Shown piece by piece: positions 7,666 to 17,521 of a stretch of DNA of 64,000 nucleotides. The stretch's first letter is position 1. Each line of letters opens with the position of its first letter. Origin of the DNA: Wenzhouxiangella sediminis (GTDB lineage Bacteria; Pseudomonadota; Gammaproteobacteria; Xanthomonadales; Wenzhouxiangellaceae); the NCBI RefSeq assembly GCF_003410055.1, contig NZ_QUZK01000016.1, forward strand, positions 1 through 64,000, given 5' to 3'. A program made the translations under genes and the position numbers. Under the pieces are notes generated by a model. It had not been told where the DNA came from, did not search any database, and saw only the letters and a program-made list of their open reading frames with translations.

Positions 7666-8703
7666 GTGTCCACCTCCCACAACGCCCAGATTCGAATCGC
7701 CTCCACCGGCCGCGAGTTCAGCGCACGCGAAGACGAGACCATCCTGACCGCGGCCCTGCGCCAGGGCATCGTGCTGCCCTACTCCTGCCGCAACGGCACC
7801 TGCGCCAGCTGCAAGTGCCGCCTGGTCGAAGGCGAAATCCGCTATCCCTACAATCCGCCCGCCGCGCTCGAGCAAACCGAGCTGCACGACGGCCAGATGC
7901 TCAGCTGCCAGGCCGTGGCCGCCGGCGACGTCGTCATCGAGGCGCGCGAGATCGAACAGGTCGAAGATATTCCCGTGCGCCTGCTGCCGGCGCGCGTGGA
8001 AACCATGGACCGTTTCACGGACGACACCATGCGCCTGCGCCTGAAGCTGCCAGCCGCCGCCCGGCTGCAGTTCCTGGCCGGCCAGTACATCGACATCCTG
8101 CTGCCCGACGGCAAGCGCCGCGCCTTTTCGCTGGCCTCGCCCCCGTCGGAAAAGGAGTTCATCGAGCTCCACGTCAAGCACGTCGACGGCGGCGGCTTCA
8201 CCGGCCATGTCTTCGGCGACATGAAGCTCAAGGAGATCCTGCGCTTCGAAGGTCCGCTGGGTACCTTCTTCTTCCGCCGCAGCTCCGACCGCCCGGCCGT
8301 CCTGGTCGGCGGCGGCACCGGCTTCGCGCCGCTCAAGGCCATGGTCGAGGAACTGATGCACGCCCGCGACGAGCGGCCGCTGGAGTTGTTCTGGGGCACC
8401 CGCAGCGAGGCCGATCTGTATGCCGCCGAGCTGATCCGGAGCTGGCAGGCCGAACACCCCGCCCTGAACTTCGTGCCGGTGGTGAGCGAACCGGGCGAAG
8501 ACTGGACCGGCGAGACCGGCTTCGTCCACGAGGCTGTCCTGCGCCATCACCCCGACCTGTCCGGCTGGGACGTCTACATGTCCGGCCCCCCGGCCATGAT
8601 CCACGCCGCCCGCCCGGCTTTCATCACCGCCGGCGTGCCCGAAGACCGCCTGTTCTACGATTCCTTCGACTTCGCCCCGGACGTGCCGCCGGCCTCGGGG
8701 TGA
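7666..8703 (+). CDS. 2Fe-2S ferredoxin/flavin reductase (CDP-6-deoxyglucoseen reductase-like)
   Basis: A 345-residue cytoplasmic electron-transfer protein. The N-terminal 2Fe-2S ferredoxin domain has the ligand set CRNGTCASC plus a later LSC. A ferredoxin-NADP reductase module follows, with the FAD-binding RAFSLAS and the NAD(P)H-binding GGGTGFAPLKAM and a C-terminal aromatic ending. This order is that of the family annotated as CDP-6-deoxy-delta-3,4-glucoseen reductase and of related oxygenase reductases. I chose the GTG at 7666 because it gives the usual family length; a GTG at 7576 would add 30 residues of unlikely composition. No partner oxygenase or dehydratase is adjacent, so the true role may be general electron transfer. 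Confidence 0.85.
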   Translation: MSTSHNAQIRIASTGREFSAREDETILTAALRQGIVLPYSCRNGTCASCKCRLVEGEIRYPYNPPAALEQTELHDGQMLSCQAVAAGDVVIEAREIEQVEDIPVRLLPARVETMDRFTDDTMRLRLKLPAAARLQFLAGQYIDILLPDGKRRAFSLASPPSEKEFIELHVKHVDGGGFTGHVFGDMKLKEILRFEGPLGTFFFRRSSDRPAVLVGGGTGFAPLKAMVEELMHARDERPLELFWGTRSEADLYAAELIRSWQAEHPALNFVPVVSEPGEDWTGETGFVHEAVLRHHPDLSGWDVYMSGPPAMIHAARPAFITAGVPEDRLFYDSFDFAPDVPPASG

Positions 8704-8740
8704 GCCCACCTTGCCCGAAACGACGCTTCACCCCTTGAAT

Positions 8741-8762
8741 CGACCCCGATAAGCGGTCGTTT
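8741..8762. terminator. Weak terminator-like hairpin
   Basis: A five-base stem, CGACC paired with GGTCG, around a nine-base loop and followed by TTT on the plus strand. It lies between the convergent ends of the reductase gene and the PAS-GGDEF-EAL gene. The stem is short, so it is only a candidate. Confidence 0.3.
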
Positions 8763-8770
8763 GCGCTGAC

Positions 8771-11700
8771 TCATCGGAGCGATCTTTCGGGGAACTCGTC
8801 GAAATCGGCAGCGGGCAAGGGCCTGGCGAACAGGTAGCCCTGGGCAAGGTCGCAACCATGTTCGCGCAGGAGAGCGAGCTGGGCTTCGGTTTCGACCCCC
8901 TCGGCGAGCACCTTGAGCTTGAGACTGCGGGCCAGCGACAGCGAAGCGATGACCAGTTCGGCATCCTTGGGATCTTCGGTGATGTCGCCGACGAAGCTGC
9001 GATCGATCTTGAGCGTGTCGAAGGGGAAGTGCCGCAGGTAGCTGAGCGATGCGTAGCCGGTGCCGAAGTCGTCCATGGCGACGTCGATGCCGCGCGCCTT
9101 GAACTCGGCCAGCGTCGAGGCGGCCTGGCCGCGCTCGTCGAGCAGCACGCTCTCGGTGACTTCCACCTGCAGCGCCTGGCCCGGCAAGTCCCGGCTCGAG
9201 AGCGCCCGGTCGACGATGCCGACGAGGCCGGGATCGCGAAACTGCTGGGGCGAGACATTCACCGAAACCCAGAATTCCGGATCCCGGTCGATGCGCCAGC
9301 GGGCGGCCTGCTCGAGCGCCCGTTCGAGTACGTACTGCCCCATGGCGTCGATCAGCCCGGTCTGCTCGGCGATGGGAATGAACTCGTCGGGCGTGACCGG
9401 GCCGAGCGTCGGGTTGTGCCAGCGCAGCAGGGCCTCGGCGCCGACCACGCGGGCGTTGCGCAGGTCCACGATGGGCTGGAAGACCAGCGACAACTCGTCG
9501 CGCGACAGGGCACCGCGCAGCTGCTCTTCCACGCTCTGGCGCCGTTCCACGTCCCGGTTCATCGCCTGCGTGAAGTAGTGAAAGGTATTGCGCCCCTCGC
9601 CCTTGGACTGGTACATCGCGATGTCGGCGTTGCGCAGCAGGTCCTGCGAAGTGGTGCCGTCGTCGGGCGCTATGGCGATCCCCAGGCTGGCGGTGAGCAC
9701 GAACTCGCGGCCCTGGATGTGAAACGAATCCCGAAAGCTCTTCAACAGCTTTTCGGCCACCGGCTGGGCCGCGGTGGGACGGTCCAGTCCGCCGGCCATG
9801 ATCAGGAACTCGTCGCCGCCGAAGCGGGCGACCGTATCCTGCTCGCGCACGTCGGCGAGGAGGCGCTGGGCGGCTTCCTTCAGCAACTGGTCGCCGGCCC
9901 CGTGCCCCAGGGTGTCATTGGCCTTCTTGAAGTGGTCCAGATCCAGGAACAGCACGGCCACGTACTCGCCCTTGCGATCGGCGGCCTTGAGCAACTGGTC
10001 CAGGCGATCGAGCGCGAGGATGCGGTTGGGCAATCCGGTGACCGGGTCGTAGTGCGCGAGCTGGCGCATCTTCTGCTCGGCCTCCCGCTGCTGGGTAATG
10101 TCGCGCAGCGTGCCGGCACATCCGACAATGCGGCCGTCTGCGTCGCTGGTGGCGCGAACGTTGACTTCGAACCAGCGGAAGTCGCCCCGTTGCGTCAGGT
10201 AGCGCACTTCCGAGCGCGCCGCCGACTGGCGGCCCGCCATCAGTTCGCGAAATTCACGTTCGCTGCCCTTGCGGTCCCTGGGGTGGACGAACTCGATATA
10301 GCGCTGGGCCATGCTCTCGGCCACGGGATATCCGGTGATCTCCTCCCAGGCGGGATTCAGGAAAGTCCAGCGGCCCTCGGCGTCGGCCTGGAAGACGACC
10401 TCGCGGATATTGTCGACGACCGAGCGATATTGCGCTTCGCTTTCGGCAATGGCCGCCTCGATGCGCTTGCGCTCGGTGATGTCCTGGATGAAACCGACCA
10501 TGCGGCGGGCGTTCTCAGGCGTACCCTCGATCTCTGCATGCACCTTGATCCAGCGCACCCGACCGTCGTCGGGCCGAATGATCCGGTGCTCTAGATCGTA
10601 CGGCACGCCCGTGTCCCGGGTCAGTCGTACCTGTCGCCGGATGTCTTCGATCTCTTCCGGATGGGCCAGCGCCAGGGCTTCCTCCAGGCTGATCCGCTCG
10701 GCGCGCAAACCGGTGACGCGACGCCACTCCTCGGACGGCAGGAAAGCATCTTGCTCGAAATCCCACTCCCAGCTGCCCAGGTGCCCCAGGCGCTCGGCGT
10801 GCGTGCGAAGCGTTTCGCTGTCGCGCAGGGCCCGGGCGGTGCGCTCGCGCTGGATCACCGCCCCGAAAAGGTCGGCCAGCACCTCGAGCAGGCGAATCTC
10901 TTCCTCGCCCCAGGAACGCTCCCGCCGCACCGAATCGAAGCCCACGAAACCGTGCAGCTCGCCGCTGACGACGATGGGCACGACGACAAGCGACTGAATG
11001 TCCTCTTCCTCGAACACGACCCGATCGCTGTCCCATTCCGGCGGCAGGTCGGCGACGCGCGGCACGTGCATGACCTCGCGACGCTCCATCATCTCCACGA
11101 CCCGGGGAACGGCCTCGCGCGGCAGGCCCTGAAGATTCTCGATCTCGGGTTTGATGCCGGGGGCGCACCATTCGTGCGTGTTGTCCATCAAGGACCGACC
11201 CTGCCGGAAACAGAACAGGTAGCTGCGATCGACGCTGCAGTACGACCCGACGCGACCGAGGACTTCGGTGATGACGTCGTCGAGGTCCGCCGCGTCCAGG
11301 GCGATGAAGCGCTTGGAGGCATCCACCAGCGTGCGCTGCAGCCCCGACAGGTAATCCAGGGCCGCTTCGGTGCGATAGACATCGGTCATGTCGATGCCCA
11401 GGCCGGTCAGGAACTCCTCGCCGCCCAGGGTGATGCGACGGCCCTGGAAGTGATAGTCGCGGGTGGTGCCGTCCTTGAGCAGCAAAGGCGCCTTGAGCAA
11501 GGCCTTGCCGTCCTCGAACACCGCGCGCATGGCCTCATCGGCCTTCGGATGCTCAGCAGGCTCGAAGAAGTCCCAAACCGTCATGGCATCGAGCTCTTCG
11601 GCTGAGTACCCGGTCAGCGACTCGAGGTTGGCGTTCCACTGGCGCATGCGGCCGGTCTTGTCCACCAGGTAGAAGATGCCCGGCAGGCTGTTGACGATAC

Positions 11701-12184
11701 CGCGGGAAAAATCCGCCTGCCAGCGCTGTTCGGCGGCGATGCGGCGCCGCTCGGTCACGTCTCGAACCGATGCCACGGCCAGCATGCCCTGATCCGACGC
11801 AACCGGGCTGAGGCTGATTTCCACGGGGAACTCCGTGCCATCGCGACGACGGGCGAGCAAATCCAGCGGCTCGCCCATCGGCCGCACCGCCGGCTGATCG
11901 AAGTAGCTGCGTCGGTGCGCCGAGTGACCGCCGGCCAGCTTCTCGGGCACCAGCACCTCCACCGGCCGACCGGTCAGTTCCTTGCGCTCGTAGGCGAAGA
12001 GCTGCTCGGCCTGCCGGTTGGCCAGCCGGATGCGCCCGTCCCGATCCACCACGATCATGGCGTCCGGCACGGCGTCGAGAAGCTCCTGCAGGTCGTGGTC
12101 GGCCAGGCTGTCTATGCTGCCGATGGCACCGACGGCTTTGGAGCCGTTCGCGAAACCCTTCTCGGAATGAGACGTCAACGGCAC
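8771..12184 (-). CDS. Multi-PAS/GAF GGDEF-EAL cyclic-di-GMP enzyme
   Basis: A 1137-residue soluble signalling protein without membrane helices. Approximate order: PAS at 30-150, PAS at 155-280, GAF at 290-455, PAS/PAC at 465-575, PAS/PAC at 580-700, GGDEF at 705-870 and EAL at 880-1130. The GGDEF active site reads RFGGDEF, so diguanylate cyclase activity is possible. The EAL domain keeps EALLRW, the glutamate in EVTES, DDFGTG, KIDRSF and AEGVET, so phosphodiesterase activity is also possible. Both halves look intact, so the net direction would be set by the sensory domains. It is monocistronic, convergent with the reductase gene. Confidence 0.95.
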   Translation of the reverse strand: MPLTSHSEKGFANGSKAVGAIGSIDSLADHDLQELLDAVPDAMIVVDRDGRIRLANRQAEQLFAYERKELTGRPVEVLVPEKLAGGHSAHRRSYFDQPAVRPMGEPLDLLARRRDGTEFPVEISLSPVASDQGMLAVASVRDVTERRRIAAEQRWQADFSRGIVNSLPGIFYLVDKTGRMRQWNANLESLTGYSAEELDAMTVWDFFEPAEHPKADEAMRAVFEDGKALLKAPLLLKDGTTRDYHFQGRRITLGGEEFLTGLGIDMTDVYRTEAALDYLSGLQRTLVDASKRFIALDAADLDDVITEVLGRVGSYCSVDRSYLFCFRQGRSLMDNTHEWCAPGIKPEIENLQGLPREAVPRVVEMMERREVMHVPRVADLPPEWDSDRVVFEEEDIQSLVVVPIVVSGELHGFVGFDSVRRERSWGEEEIRLLEVLADLFGAVIQRERTARALRDSETLRTHAERLGHLGSWEWDFEQDAFLPSEEWRRVTGLRAERISLEEALALAHPEEIEDIRRQVRLTRDTGVPYDLEHRIIRPDDGRVRWIKVHAEIEGTPENARRMVGFIQDITERKRIEAAIAESEAQYRSVVDNIREVVFQADAEGRWTFLNPAWEEITGYPVAESMAQRYIEFVHPRDRKGSEREFRELMAGRQSAARSEVRYLTQRGDFRWFEVNVRATSDADGRIVGCAGTLRDITQQREAEQKMRQLAHYDPVTGLPNRILALDRLDQLLKAADRKGEYVAVLFLDLDHFKKANDTLGHGAGDQLLKEAAQRLLADVREQDTVARFGGDEFLIMAGGLDRPTAAQPVAEKLLKSFRDSFHIQGREFVLTASLGIAIAPDDGTTSQDLLRNADIAMYQSKGEGRNTFHYFTQAMNRDVERRQSVEEQLRGALSRDELSLVFQPIVDLRNARVVGAEALLRWHNPTLGPVTPDEFIPIAEQTGLIDAMGQYVLERALEQAARWRIDRDPEFWVSVNVSPQQFRDPGLVGIVDRALSSRDLPGQALQVEVTESVLLDERGQAASTLAEFKARGIDVAMDDFGTGYASLSYLRHFPFDTLKIDRSFVGDITEDPKDAELVIASLSLARSLKLKVLAEGVETEAQLALLREHGCDLAQGYLFARPLPAADFDEFPERSLR

Positions 12185-12328
12185 CCCCCGCCGGCGCTTT
12201 GCGGTAAATCATCGGAATGTATCACGATCCGCATTCAATGGCCGCTGCCGGGCTCACGGCAACCCCGGCACGCGCTTGCCGAATGCCGTCGCGGCCCTGA
12301 GCCGTTGGGCGGCGCTTCCCCCGTACCA

Positions 12329-13654
12329 TCAGACGCGTGATTCGCCCTCCCGGACCTGGTCGGGTTGCTCCGGAGCATCGTCGAACTCGGCCGCTTCTGC
12401 GGCCTCGGCAAAGCTGTACGGCTCACCCTCCTCGTTCTGCAGCTGGTAGTCGTAGGCCGCCTGCAGCCCGGTATCCTCCTCGGCCTCCTCCTCGGCCTCG
12501 TGCTCGATGTTGCGGGGGTACAGGGGCGACAGAATGGCTACGAGAATGCCGGTTGCCGCGAACATGGCGAAAGCGTCGGCATAGCCGAAATCGTCGACCA
12601 GGCGCCCCACAACCGGAGAACCCGCTGCCTGGCCGAGTGCACAGGCCATGAACGGCAGCACCGGCCCCATCGACATCCGCCCGGGCAGGAGACGAATCCC
12701 TGTCATCAGGTACAGGCCGGTCAGGCTCATGTAGGCCAGGCCGAATACCAGCGCCGAAAAACTCGCGAGCACGATCTGGGCGGGGCTGGCGGCAAGCAAC
12801 GCCAGGCTGGCCGCGAGCATCATCAGCATCAGCGCGTGCGTGATCGGCGGATTGTTGCGATCGGCCAGGTCGGCCACCAGGGCGCCGCCCAGGCCGGCGA
12901 TGCCGACCGCCAGCCACAGCCAGCCGGTGGCGCCGGGCGGCAATCCGCCCAGACTGACCACCAGGTCCGGCGCGAAGATCCAGTAAGCCGAAGAGACGAA
13001 ACCCATCACGAAGGCAAACAGTGAAAGCTGGAACAACCGCGACCACTGCAGCTTGCTGATGGGCGGCGGCGGCGCCGCATTCGCCGGCATGACCCGCGAC
13101 ACCGACGGAATCAGGAACCAGGCGCCCACCACCCCGACACCCGCGAGGACCGCAAAAGACGCGTAGGCGAAACGCCAGGCGCCGGCCATGAACAGGACAG
13201 CCGGCACAGCCACCGCCACGCCGATGCTGGTGCCCGCATTCATCACCGAGCTGACGCGCCCGTGCAGCGTGCGCTTGACCAGCGCCTGCATGGCCGCCGT
13301 CAGCGCCGGCATCATCAGACCCGTGCAGATACCGCAGGCGAACACGCCCGCTCCCAGAGACATGGGTCCGCTCGCCAGGCTGATCAGCAGCAGGCCCGCT
13401 GTACCAAAAACACCGGACAAAACCGCGGTGTAGCGCGCGCCCAGACGGTCGGCTGCCAGCGGCGCCACCAGTGTCGCCAGCAAGAAGCTGATCAGCGGCA
13501 GGGCGCCGATCATACCGATGACATATGGCGTGAGCCCCAGTTCGGCGCGGATGGGCGGGACGAACAGGCCGAAAGCGAATCGCGCCAGACCGTAGCTGAT
13601 GGCCACCAGGGCGGCCCCGAACAGAGCGAATCGCGTGCTCGAAAGCGACTTCAT
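12329..13654 (-). CDS. MFS transporter with acidic cytoplasmic tail
   Basis: A 441-residue major facilitator superfamily protein with about twelve transmembrane helices, resembling CynX/YbfB-like permeases. The N-terminus ISYGLARFAFGLFVPPIR and the helix 2-3 loop LAADRLGAR fit the family. After the last helix a tail of about 55 residues follows, very rich in Glu, Asp, Ala and Gln (for example EAEEEAEED), which is not part of the MFS core. It ends eight bases from the start side of nothing obvious; the SDR gene lies directly upstream with a seven-base gap, so the two are probably one transcript. Substrate unknown. Confidence 0.88.
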   Translation of the reverse strand: MKSLSSTRFALFGAALVAISYGLARFAFGLFVPPIRAELGLTPYVIGMIGALPLISFLLATLVAPLAADRLGARYTAVLSGVFGTAGLLLISLASGPMSLGAGVFACGICTGLMMPALTAAMQALVKRTLHGRVSSVMNAGTSIGVAVAVPAVLFMAGAWRFAYASFAVLAGVGVVGAWFLIPSVSRVMPANAAPPPPISKLQWSRLFQLSLFAFVMGFVSSAYWIFAPDLVVSLGGLPPGATGWLWLAVGIAGLGGALVADLADRNNPPITHALMLMMLAASLALLAASPAQIVLASFSALVFGLAYMSLTGLYLMTGIRLLPGRMSMGPVLPFMACALGQAAGSPVVGRLVDDFGYADAFAMFAATGILVAILSPLYPRNIEHEAEEEAEEDTGLQAAYDYQLQNEEGEPYSFAEAAEAAEFDDAPEQPDQVREGESRV

Positions 13655-13661
13655 GCCGGCA

Positions 13662-14492
13662 CTACGACCCGGACGCCAGGTCGCCCCACCAGTAGGCCGC
13701 GGTAACCCCGCCGTCAGCCAGGAAATCGCTGCCCGAGATGAACTGCGCCTCCGGCCCCATCAGGAAGGCCCCCAGCGAACCGATTTCGTCCGGCGTGCCG
13801 GCGCGGCCGGCGGCACAGGCATCGATCATGCGCTGGTATTGGTGGCTGTGCGGGCCGCTCAATTCACGTCGGGAAAGCGGCGTGACCACGATGCCCGGAC
13901 TGACCGCATTGACGCGCGCGCCCCGGCGCGCCCAGCGAACCGATTCGGCCTGGACACGAAGCGAACTCCCCCGCTTGGCAATCTGGTAGGCGAGCAGCGA
14001 GTCGGTCACGCGCTCGGACTGCAGCACGGGCAGGTCGAGCAGCTCGTCGGCGGGCGTCGTGGCCAGCGCTTCGGTCTCTTCAGGCGCCAGGGGCGCGAGG
14101 CGATGCCCCGCCTGTGAAGACACAACCAAACCCGAGCCGCCGTCGGCGATCACGGTGCCAAAGACATCGAGCACAACCGCCGTACCGTAGAGATCCACCT
14201 TGAAGATGATCTCCGGGGGAGCGTTCGACGGCGACACTCCGGCGGAGTGAATCACGCCGGTCACCTCGCCGAGACCCGTTGCCTGTTGCGCCAGGGATTC
14301 GACCGAGGACCGAGAACTCACATCCACCGTGGTGGGCTCCACCTCGAAACCGGCATCGCCCAGTACCGTTGCGACGGCCTCGGCGTTGTCCTGCTGCAGG
14401 TCGGCCAGCAGGATCCTTTTGCCGGCGCTCACGCGGCGGGCGATGGCCTGGCCTATCGATCCCGATCCGATGACGACGATGACTTCCGGCAT
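13662..14492 (-). CDS. Short-chain dehydrogenase/reductase
   Basis: A 276-residue NAD(P)-dependent oxidoreductase of the SDR superfamily. The N-terminal dinucleotide motif is GSGSIGQA rather than the common TGxxxGIG. The catalytic pair YQIAK (Tyr-x3-Lys) is present, as is a preceding serine in VVSSQAG and the C-terminal FISGSDFLADGG typical of SDRs. The start ATG at 14492 is set by a GAGGGAG ribosome site just upstream; the frame extends 21 codons further without support. It is followed by the MFS gene seven bases later. The substrate is unknown. Confidence 0.88.
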   Translation of the reverse strand: MPEVIVVIGSGSIGQAIARRVSAGKRILLADLQQDNAEAVATVLGDAGFEVEPTTVDVSSRSSVESLAQQATGLGEVTGVIHSAGVSPSNAPPEIIFKVDLYGTAVVLDVFGTVIADGGSGLVVSSQAGHRLAPLAPEETEALATTPADELLDLPVLQSERVTDSLLAYQIAKRGSSLRVQAESVRWARRGARVNAVSPGIVVTPLSRRELSGPHSHQYQRMIDACAAGRAGTPDEIGSLGAFLMGPEAQFISGSDFLADGGVTAAYWWGDLASGS

Positions 14493-14626
14493 GATCACTC
14501 CCTCGCTGACGGGCGGGCACGAAACCAATCTAACAGGTTGTGGGTGGTCGGCCAAAGGCCCGCTGCAGGACTTGCCGCGGCATCGCGGCCGGTTTAGATT
14601 GGTTTTGCCGACAAGGGGTTACGACG

Positions 14627-16066
14627 ATGGGGCATCGAACCATGCCGCCGACGAGAATCCTGATCGCCGCGCTGGGCTTGATCGGCCCGCAGGTACACGC
14701 CGCCGACTACCCGGTCGGCCCCGGGCAGGCCTACACCTCGATTTCCGACGTGCCCTGGGAAAGCCTGGGCGCCGGTGATCGCGTGCTGATCCACCACCGC
14801 CCGGCACCCTACGCGGAAAAAATCCTCATCGGCGTCAGCGGCAGCCCGGCCGACCCGATCATCGTGCGCGGCCTGCCGGGCCCGAACGGCGAACGGCCGG
14901 TGATCGACGGTCGCAATGCCACCACGCGCCAGGCGCTCGACTACTGGGGCGAAGAGCGCGGCGTGATCAAGGTGGGCGGCTCCAGCGTGCCGCCGGACAA
15001 CACGCCGAGCCATATCGTGATCGAGGGCCTGGAGATCCGCTCCGCCCATCCCGACCACTCCTTCACCGACGATTCGGGCCAGCCGGGCACCTACACGGAC
15101 AACGCCGCTTCCATTTACGTGGAGAAGGCCAACGACCTGACCATCCGCGACTGCGTCATCCACGACTCCGGCAACGGCATCTTCGTCGGCGCCTTCAACG
15201 GCGAGACCCGAAACATCCTGATCGCCGGCAATCACATTCACGACAACGGCATCGAGGGCAGCATCTTCGAGCACAACACCTATACCGAGGCCATCGACAT
15301 CACCTACGAATTCAACCGGTTCGGTCCCTTACGAGCGGGCGCCGGCGGCAATAACCTGAAGGACCGCTCGGCGGGCCTGGTCGTGCGCTACAACTGGATC
15401 GACAGCGGCAACCGGCAACTCGACCTGGTCGACGGCGGCAACGCGGTCGCCGGCGATCCCGGCTACGACCGCACGTTCGTCTACGGCAACTTGCTGATCG
15501 AACGCGACGGTGAAGGCAACAGCCAGGTGCTCCACTACGGCGGCGACAGCGGCAACACGGCGAACTACCGGAAAGGACGATTGCACTTCTTCCACAACAC
15601 CGTCGTCTCCGCGCGTACGGGCAACACCACCCTGATGCGGCTTTCGACCAACGACGAGAGCGCCGAGCTGCGCAACAACGCCGTGTTCGTCACGGTCGCC
15701 GGCTCCCACCTGGCGCTGCTCGACGACACTGGCGCGGCCGACCTGTCGGGCAACTGGCTCAAGCAGGGATGGCAGGACTCGCACGGCGCCCTTTCGGGCA
15801 GCGTCAGCCTCGGCGCCGGCAACATCGACGGCACGGATCCCGGCTTCGTCGATTTCAACGCCGAGGACTACCAGCCGGCAAACGGATCACCGCTGCTGGA
15901 CGGCGCCGTGGGCCTGCACGCCGAAGCCGGCGGCCATCCGGTCGACCGCCAGTACCGACGGCACCTGCAGTCCATCCCCCGCGACACCAGCGCCCCGATG
16001 GACATCGGCGCGCTGACGCCGGCTCTCGAGCCGGTCTTCCGGGATCGATTCGAAGTGCTGCCCTGA
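14627..16066 (+). CDS. Secreted right-handed beta-helix protein with F-x-D-x-F-E tail
   Basis: A 479-residue secreted protein. A signal peptide (LIAALGLIGPQVHA, cleavage before ADY) is followed by an N-terminal strand region and a parallel beta-helix with repeating short units such as NDLTIRDCVIHDSGNGIFVG and NILIAGNHIHDN. It resembles polysaccharide lyase or DUF1565-type beta-helix proteins, but no catalytic residues can be assigned. The ATG at 14627 is preceded by AAGGGG at good spacing. The last residues, VFRDRFEVLP, carry a short motif shared with other secreted proteins in this window. Likely periplasmic or cell-surface, perhaps polysaccharide-binding or degrading. Confidence 0.85.
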   Translation: MGHRTMPPTRILIAALGLIGPQVHAADYPVGPGQAYTSISDVPWESLGAGDRVLIHHRPAPYAEKILIGVSGSPADPIIVRGLPGPNGERPVIDGRNATTRQALDYWGEERGVIKVGGSSVPPDNTPSHIVIEGLEIRSAHPDHSFTDDSGQPGTYTDNAASIYVEKANDLTIRDCVIHDSGNGIFVGAFNGETRNILIAGNHIHDNGIEGSIFEHNTYTEAIDITYEFNRFGPLRAGAGGNNLKDRSAGLVVRYNWIDSGNRQLDLVDGGNAVAGDPGYDRTFVYGNLLIERDGEGNSQVLHYGGDSGNTANYRKGRLHFFHNTVVSARTGNTTLMRLSTNDESAELRNNAVFVTVAGSHLALLDDTGAADLSGNWLKQGWQDSHGALSGSVSLGAGNIDGTDPGFVDFNAEDYQPANGSPLLDGAVGLHAEAGGHPVDRQYRRHLQSIPRDTSAPMDIGALTPALEPVFRDRFEVLP

Positions 16067-16076
16067 CCCCCCAAAC

Positions 16077-16418
16077 TCAACCGGCGCCGAGCGACCAGAC
16101 CACCAGCGCCGCCGTCGCGGCCAGGATGGCGGTCAGCAGGAACCAGGCCGAGGGCCGCGCGAAGTTGAGCGTGAAGCCGACGCCGAATCTTTTTTCCACC
16201 CACATGGCGGGATCGGCGGGGTTGAAGTAAATCAGCCCGAGCTTCCAGGCCGAGTCGGGTGAGCGGTCGCCCTGGGCCGGCTCGCCGGGCCGGGCGAAGC
16301 GGCCGGTTGCCAGCATCCACACGGGCAACAGCAGCACGGCAACGAGGCTGCCGATGTTGACGGCCAGGCCGACCGGGCCCGTAATCCAGCGATATGGCGA
16401 TGGCGAAGAGGACATCAA
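16077..16418 (-). CDS. DUF5808 membrane protein
   Basis: A 113-residue protein with two hydrophobic helices (about residues 15-38 and 88-110) around a conserved central segment, NPADPAMWVEKRFGVGFTLN, that is the DUF5808 signature. It lies six bases downstream of a GntR-family repressor gene in the same direction, an arrangement common for YtrA-type regulators and the membrane proteins they control. Function unknown. Its end is convergent with the beta-helix gene, with about ten bases between the stops. Confidence 0.82.
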   Translation of the reverse strand: MMSSSPSPYRWITGPVGLAVNIGSLVAVLLLPVWMLATGRFARPGEPAQGDRSPDSAWKLGLIYFNPADPAMWVEKRFGVGFTLNFARPSAWFLLTAILAATAALVVWSLGAG

Positions 16419-16424
16419 AAGGGG

Positions 16425-16841
16425 TCATGAAGAATTCCTCCGGTCGTCGATCATTGCCTCGATGGATGCATCCAGCGCGCGACGTTCCACGCCCAGTGCC
16501 TCGTAGCGGGCCCGCAGATTACGCAGTTCCTCGGTGAATTGCCGCGCCAGCGCCTCTGCGTGGCGGGCGTCCAGCTCCGGTGTCGACCGTTCCAGTACCA
16601 CGGTTCCGGCACGCCGCTTCAGCGCCAGCCAGCCCTCGGCCTCGAGCGTGCGATACGCCTGGGCGACGGTGTTGAAGTGCACGCCGAGATCCCTCGCCAG
16701 CGCCCTCGAAGACGGAAGGGCGTTTCCCGGCGACAACTCGCCGCTGACCAGCAGCCGGCGCAGGCCGTTGACGATCTGCTGGACGATGGGCACGTCGGAA
16801 TCGACGTCGACGGCCAGTGCAGGCGCTTGTACATTAACCAT
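16425..16841 (-). CDS. GntR-family transcriptional regulator, YtrA type
   Basis: A 138-residue repressor. Residues about 15-80 form the GntR winged helix (PIVQQIVNGLRRLLVSGEL, PSSRALARDLGVHFNTVAQA, LEAEGW). The remaining C-terminal part is short and helical, as in the YtrA subgroup, with no aminotransferase or FadR domain. I chose the ATG at 16841 because it begins just before the domain; the longer frame to 17102 is not supported and would cover the operator and the neighbouring promoter region. Its start codon lies inside a perfect palindrome, so it very probably represses itself and the DUF5808 gene. Confidence 0.9.
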   Translation of the reverse strand: MVNVQAPALAVDVDSDVPIVQQIVNGLRRLLVSGELSPGNALPSSRALARDLGVHFNTVAQAYRTLEAEGWLALKRRAGTVVLERSTPELDARHAEALARQFTEELRNLRARYEALGVERRALDASIEAMIDDRRNSS

Positions 16842-16847
16842 GTACAA
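16827..16847. promoter_or_regulatory. Palindromic operator over the GntR start codon
   Basis: A perfect inverted repeat, TTGTACAT-TAACC-ATGTACAA (8-base arms, 5-base spacer). The start codon of the GntR gene (16839-16841) lies within it. Such symmetric GTAC-centred sites are typical operators of YtrA-type GntR repressors. A site at the start codon would block both promoter clearance and expression. Confidence 0.8.
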
Positions 16848-16981
16848 ATTATGGCGCCGAACACCCGGCCCCGTCAATGTATAGCCAAACCATACAAACA
16901 AACCCCGATCTTTTTGCGCACAATCCGAACAATCGCCCGGGCCGTTCCAACCTTTTGGAGCGCGGGCGCATCCTTTCCCAC

Positions 16982-17521
16982 ATGCAGACCGCAGCCATGG
17001 CCATCGACAGCGAAGCCGACGACGACGCGCCCCTGGTGGATGCCGCGCAGTCCGGCGATACGGAAGCGTTCGCCGCGCTCTATCGCCGTCACGCCGGCGC
17101 ACTGATGCCGATGCTCTGGCGCCTGTCGGGCGGCGACCGGCCGCTGGCCGAGGACTGGCTCCAGGACGCCTTCGTGCAAGCCTGGCGCCGCTTGGACCAG
17201 CTGCGCGACCGGAAGGCCTTCGCCGGCTGGCTGAGGCGGCTGGCCGCCAACGTGGCCCTGGCCGACCGCCGGCGCGGTCGCCTGGCCACGGTCGACGCCG
17301 AGGTCGATCCCGGCGCGCCGGAACCGCCCTGGCCGGCGGCCGACCTGGACCTGGAACGCGCCATCGCCGCCCTGCCCGACCGGGCTCGCCAGGTGCTGGT
17401 GCTGTTTCACCTCTCCGACCTCGGCCATGCCGAGATCGCCGAGCTGCTGGGCGTGGACATCGGCACCTCGAAGGCGCAACTCCACCGCGCCCGAAAGCTC
17501 ATCAAGGAGGCACTGCAATGA
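16982..17521 (+). CDS. ECF-type RNA polymerase sigma factor
   Basis: A 179-residue sigma-70 family protein of the extracytoplasmic function type. Region 2 is AAQSGDTEAFAALYRRH through WLQDAFVQAWRRL; region 4 is ALPDRARQVLVLFHLSDLGHAEIAELLGVDIGTSKAQLHRARKL in part, with the helix-turn-helix. The ATG at 16982 is preferred; an upstream in-frame ATG at 16877 would add an atypical 35-residue leader. It is the first gene of an operon with an anti-sigma-like protein (4-base overlap) and a DUF4097 protein, so it probably responds to an envelope signal. Confidence 0.92.
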   Translation: MQTAAMAIDSEADDDAPLVDAAQSGDTEAFAALYRRHAGALMPMLWRLSGGDRPLAEDWLQDAFVQAWRRLDQLRDRKAFAGWLRRLAANVALADRRRGRLATVDAEVDPGAPEPPWPAADLDLERAIAALPDRARQVLVLFHLSDLGHAEIAELLGVDIGTSKAQLHRARKLIKEALQ

